A stretch of 17,181 nucleotides of DNA from UBA7236 sp964638865 (lineage in GTDB: Bacteria; Bacteroidota; Bacteroidia; Chitinophagales; BACL12), in the NCBI GenBank assembly GCA_964638865.1, contig CAZXBG010000092.1, positions 1 to 17,181 on the forward strand. Reading direction: 5' to 3'. Shown piece after piece: positions 15,787 through 17,181 of the stretch. The first letter of the stretch is position 1. Every line of letters begins with the position of its first letter. A program made the position numbers and the translations under genes. The notes under the pieces are model-generated. The model saw only the letters and a list, made by a program, of their open reading frames with translations, had not been told where the DNA came from and made no database searches.

Positions 15787-15920
15787 AAGAAGCCGGTCAA
15801 ACAAAATCCGATCGATTTGTACATTTCCAAAGCACAACCTTTTGCAAAACCCATTCTCGAACACTTTCGCAAATTGGTGCACGCTACTTGTCCAATGTGG
15901 AAGAAAAATTAAAATGGAGT
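15787..15920 (+). pseudogene. Remnant of a YdeI/OmpD-associated (DUF1801-like) gene, frameshifted and truncated
   Basis: From 15787 the plus strand encodes KKPVKQNPIDLYISKAQPF, then AKPILEHFRKLVHATCP. At 15892-15896 the frame shifts by one base (CCAAT where CCAAAT would keep frame) and continues as NVEEKLKWS to 15920. Together this matches the start of the YdeI/OmpD-associated DUF1801-like family, where a [C]PxVEEKxKWSFPHF segment follows the helix. There is no start codon; a TAA (15781-15783) stands directly upstream in frame. After KWS the similarity stops abruptly, and about three quarters of a normal protein is missing. The remnant abuts the 3' end of the minus-strand RHS fragment, whose stop codon lies on the antisense of this gene. 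Family recognition is from memory of the motif; the reading is direct. Confidence 0.7.
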
Positions 15921-16139
15921 AACATCATTAAGTAGTTTAATTTGTGCTTCATTAAAATTGTCCCATCCTTTTTCATAGTAAGGTGACTTCTTATATATAT
16001 AGGCATTATGATCAGCACCGTTGACACCATCAATGCTATTCGTTCCATTCATATATCGCTTTTCATGGTAATAACCATGCAAAAATACTTCATGAAGCAT
16101 CATATCAACTCCGTATAGAGTTAGTTCATTTCCAATATC
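15909..16139 (-). pseudogene. C-terminal continuation of the RHS protein after an in-frame stop
   Basis: Directly after the TAG at 16140-16142 the same frame stays open for 76 codons: DIGNELTLYGVD, then MMLHEVFLHGYYHEKRYM, and on to LLNDVTPF and a TAA at 15909-15911. An ATG pair at 16098-16103 could start a 64-aa product, but the uninterrupted frame, similar composition and lack of any start signal indicate that it is the far end of the RHS C-terminal domain. HEVFLH gives an HExxxH spacing, which recalls zinc peptidases but is one residue longer than the zincin HExxH, so no enzymatic call is made. The last four codons lie on DNA antisense to the YdeI-like remnant, so the natural end is probably lost. 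Confidence 0.6.
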
Positions 16140-16754
16140 CTATATTTTCGAGGTGACTACTTCTGGAAAAGAAAATGTTATTTCCAATCTTGCACCTGTT
16201 GCCTTTGATTTACCTTTATCTACACCATTTTCAACCAAAGTATACTTACCAACAAAAACGGAGGAGGTGTACCCAGTTGGTAATATCCCTATTTTAAATT
16301 TTACATCTATGCCTTCTAAACTTGCAGAACCTTCCTCCTTGGCTTCAATTTCTAAATCTGCAATCATAACACCAATTAAAAGAAAACCTTTTTGGGAATG
16401 ATCTAAAATATATTTTCTACCCTCTGTTGTACTGGCAAATAACTCGAATTCTTTTATTCGCTCAGGATGCAAATAATTGCCCTTTTCGTCTTGTTTATAT
16501 AAACCATCAACATCTACTGCATTGCCATCTATATCTACAAAAAGTATCGGGTTATTTAGGAAGCATGAGTAAGCCGAAATTCCAGTTACAGGTTCTGGGT
16601 CAAGGTTCCATCTTCTTCCCAACCTAGTATCATACTCCCAAAACAATGCACTATTCAAATTCCCATTTCCATACACTTCATCATCCTGTTCCTGTGAGTT
16701 TAACCCATATCTGTATTCACTTCCAACACTCCAACTCCTCCCCACCGTAAACAT
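16140..16754 (-). CDS. RHS repeat-associated core fragment with variable C-terminal domain
   Basis: A 204-aa open frame. Residues 14-32 read YRYGLNSQEQDDEVYGNGN, followed by FWEYDTRLGRRWNLDPEP (38-55) and AYSCFLNNPILFVDIDG (61-77). This is the RHS repeat-associated core that precedes the variable, often toxic, C-terminal tip in polymorphic toxin-like proteins of Bacteroidota. The remaining ~127 residues are that variable part and are unrecognised. The fragment lacks the thousands of bases of YD-repeat coding found in intact genes. Similarity extends a few codons upstream of the ATG (DYITFGM, cf. DYYPFGM) to a TAA, so the ATG is probably internal and the piece is an orphan cassette. It ends at a TAG after which the frame remains open for 76 codons. 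No immunity gene is recognisable. A tyrosine recombinase end lies about 250 bp upstream. Confidence 0.75.
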   Translation of the reverse strand: MFTVGRSWSVGSEYRYGLNSQEQDDEVYGNGNLNSALFWEYDTRLGRRWNLDPEPVTGISAYSCFLNNPILFVDIDGNAVDVDGLYKQDEKGNYLHPERIKEFELFASTTEGRKYILDHSQKGFLLIGVMIADLEIEAKEEGSASLEGIDVKFKIGILPTGYTSSVFVGKYTLVENGVDKGKSKATGARLEITFSFPEVVTSKI

Positions 16755-17005
16755 CCCGAATGTAATATAATCTTACCCTTTTTTCAGTTGGCTTTTCGTC
16801 AGCCAAAGGCATCTTTTGCTAAAATCAAAGAACGTTCTAAGGGCTAATGTAACGCCTTTTTTGGACTTTATATTTCTAAAGATCATTTTTATGCATGACA
16901 AAATTGTTCAACTACAGGGCAAACCTGTGGCCCTCAAGTGACAAAATAACTACGTTAAGCCTAAATTTATGTTTAAAAAGGGGTTTGTGTGGAGTTTAGG
17001 CTTCG
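16755..17005. other. Repeat-bearing interval between the RHS fragment and the recombinase gene
   Basis: No gene is supported. It contains a hairpin TTGGCT-7 nt-AGCCAA (16788-16806), a 10-bp perfect palindrome AGAACGTTCT (16829-16838), a small hairpin AGGGC...GCCCT (about 16916-16934) and the repeats listed for the recombinase-proximal segment. The density of short symmetric motifs is higher than elsewhere in the window. Confidence 0.5.
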
Positions 17006-17009
17006 TTAA
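16896..17009. repeat. Direct and inverted repeats next to the tyrosine recombinase (possible attachment site)
   Basis: TGACAAAAT occurs twice in direct orientation (16896-16904, 16939-16947). AAGCCTAAA (16957-16965) and TTTAGGCTT (16995-17003) are perfect 9-bp inverted arms with a 29-nt spacer. CGTTAA occurs twice in direct orientation (16953-16958, 17004-17009), overlapping the inverted arms and the recombinase stop. Inverted arms flanking a core next to a tyrosine recombinase gene are what an attachment or crossover site would look like; this role is inference. Confidence 0.35.
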
Positions 17010-17181
17010 ATAGGATGGTATTTTTCTATTTCTTCGCTTAAATCGTCTAAGTCATTTACCAAATATCCTTCTGTGGAACTAACAAAACGGTGTCCACATA
17101 AATGTTCTGCTTGACGCAGATTGTATATCTTTAACCCAACTTGGCCAATTAGGTGTTCAAAAATGTTTTTTTGACTTTTTT
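17006..17181 (-). CDS. Tyrosine recombinase/integrase, C-terminal part (runs off the window)
   Basis: An open frame of 58 codons enters from the right edge and stops at TAA (17006-17008). It contains GLKIYNLRQAEHLCGH, then RFVSSTEGYLVNDLDDLSE and the end EIEKYHPI. This matches the C-terminal box of XerC/D-like tyrosine recombinases common in Bacteroidota: the GH of box III followed by the SSTExY segment. The nucleophile would be the Tyr 20 residues from the end. The usual Arg before it (STERY) is Gly here. The N-terminal domain and the other catalytic residues lie outside the window, so completeness cannot be judged. It is transcribed toward the RHS fragment, and short direct and inverted repeats surround its stop. 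It is the only mobility-related gene seen and fits the broken-gene neighbourhood. Confidence 0.75.
   Translation of the reverse strand, partial: KSQKNIFEHLIGQVGLKIYNLRQAEHLCGHRFVSSTEGYLVNDLDDLSEEIEKYHPI

Noticed and set aside
15723..15935. Plus-strand 70-codon open frame as a gene
   Set aside because: Only its last 13 or so residues belong to the YdeI-like family. The rest is the wrong frame of the remnant plus the inverted repeat, so a pseudogene explains it better.
16083..16103. Zincin metalloprotease motif in the RHS continuation
   Set aside because: HEVFLH is HExxxH, one residue longer than HExxH, and no third ligand is evident.
16951..17010. Integron attC site next to an integron integrase
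   Set aside because: GTTAAGC and ATTTAAC resemble attC core sites, but the outer boxes are in direct rather than inverted orientation. The visible recombinase end resembles ordinary XerC/D-like proteins and the IntI-specific region is not in view.
1..17181. tRNA, rRNA or CRISPR array
   Set aside because: Reading both strands gave no cloverleaf-like tRNA, no rRNA segment and no regularly spaced identical repeats with unique spacers.

Overview
The window looks like a contig from an uncultured member of the Bacteroidota. The DNA is AT-rich. Genes lack Shine-Dalgarno sequences, and the clearest promoters fit the Bacteroidota consensus TTTG-N(17-23)-TAnnTTTG. Several families have a typical Bacteroidota form: the SDR-type threonine dehydrogenase, YfhO, the deacetylase-like protein, and the RHS core with its RRWNLDP signature. 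A run of exactly 100 N (11908-12007) marks a scaffold join, so order across it depends on the assembly.

Left part (1-5873, all minus strand): an SDR L-threonine 3-dehydrogenase leads into 6-phosphofructokinase, an exported beta-rich envelope protein and, after a gene-free stretch of about 450 bp, a SWIM zinc-finger SNF2 helicase. A consensus promoter precedes the dehydrogenase. An A/T-rich inverted repeat lies between the dehydrogenase and pfkA. A heptanucleotide array runs through the stop codon of the envelope-protein gene.

Middle part (5975-13662): genes for surface polysaccharide or glycolipid work. These are a non-hydrolysing UDP-GlcNAc 2-epimerase (wecB type), a convergent family-4-like glycosyltransferase whose 3' end overlaps it by 25 bp, a divergent YfhO-family membrane protein with a SAM methyltransferase 3 nt downstream, and beyond the gap a polysaccharide-deacetylase-like protein. 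They are not one operon. A shared role in envelope glycan or lipid modification is inference.

Right part (13829-17181): an ALDH7-type aldehyde dehydrogenase (aminoadipate-semialdehyde / piperidine-6-carboxylate dehydrogenase-like), then an accessory zone of broken pieces. This zone has a large imperfect hairpin, a frameshifted and truncated YdeI/OmpD-associated (DUF1801-like) remnant, an RHS core fragment whose reading frame is cut by one in-frame TAG, and at the edge the C-terminus of a tyrosine recombinase with short direct and inverted repeats just past its stop. It reads as a decayed integration or recombination site.

I see no complete undescribed system. The best leads are the RHS/YdeI junction with its in-frame stop, the recombinase-adjacent repeats, the structured intergenic elements, and the inverted repeat overlapping the pfkA promoter box.
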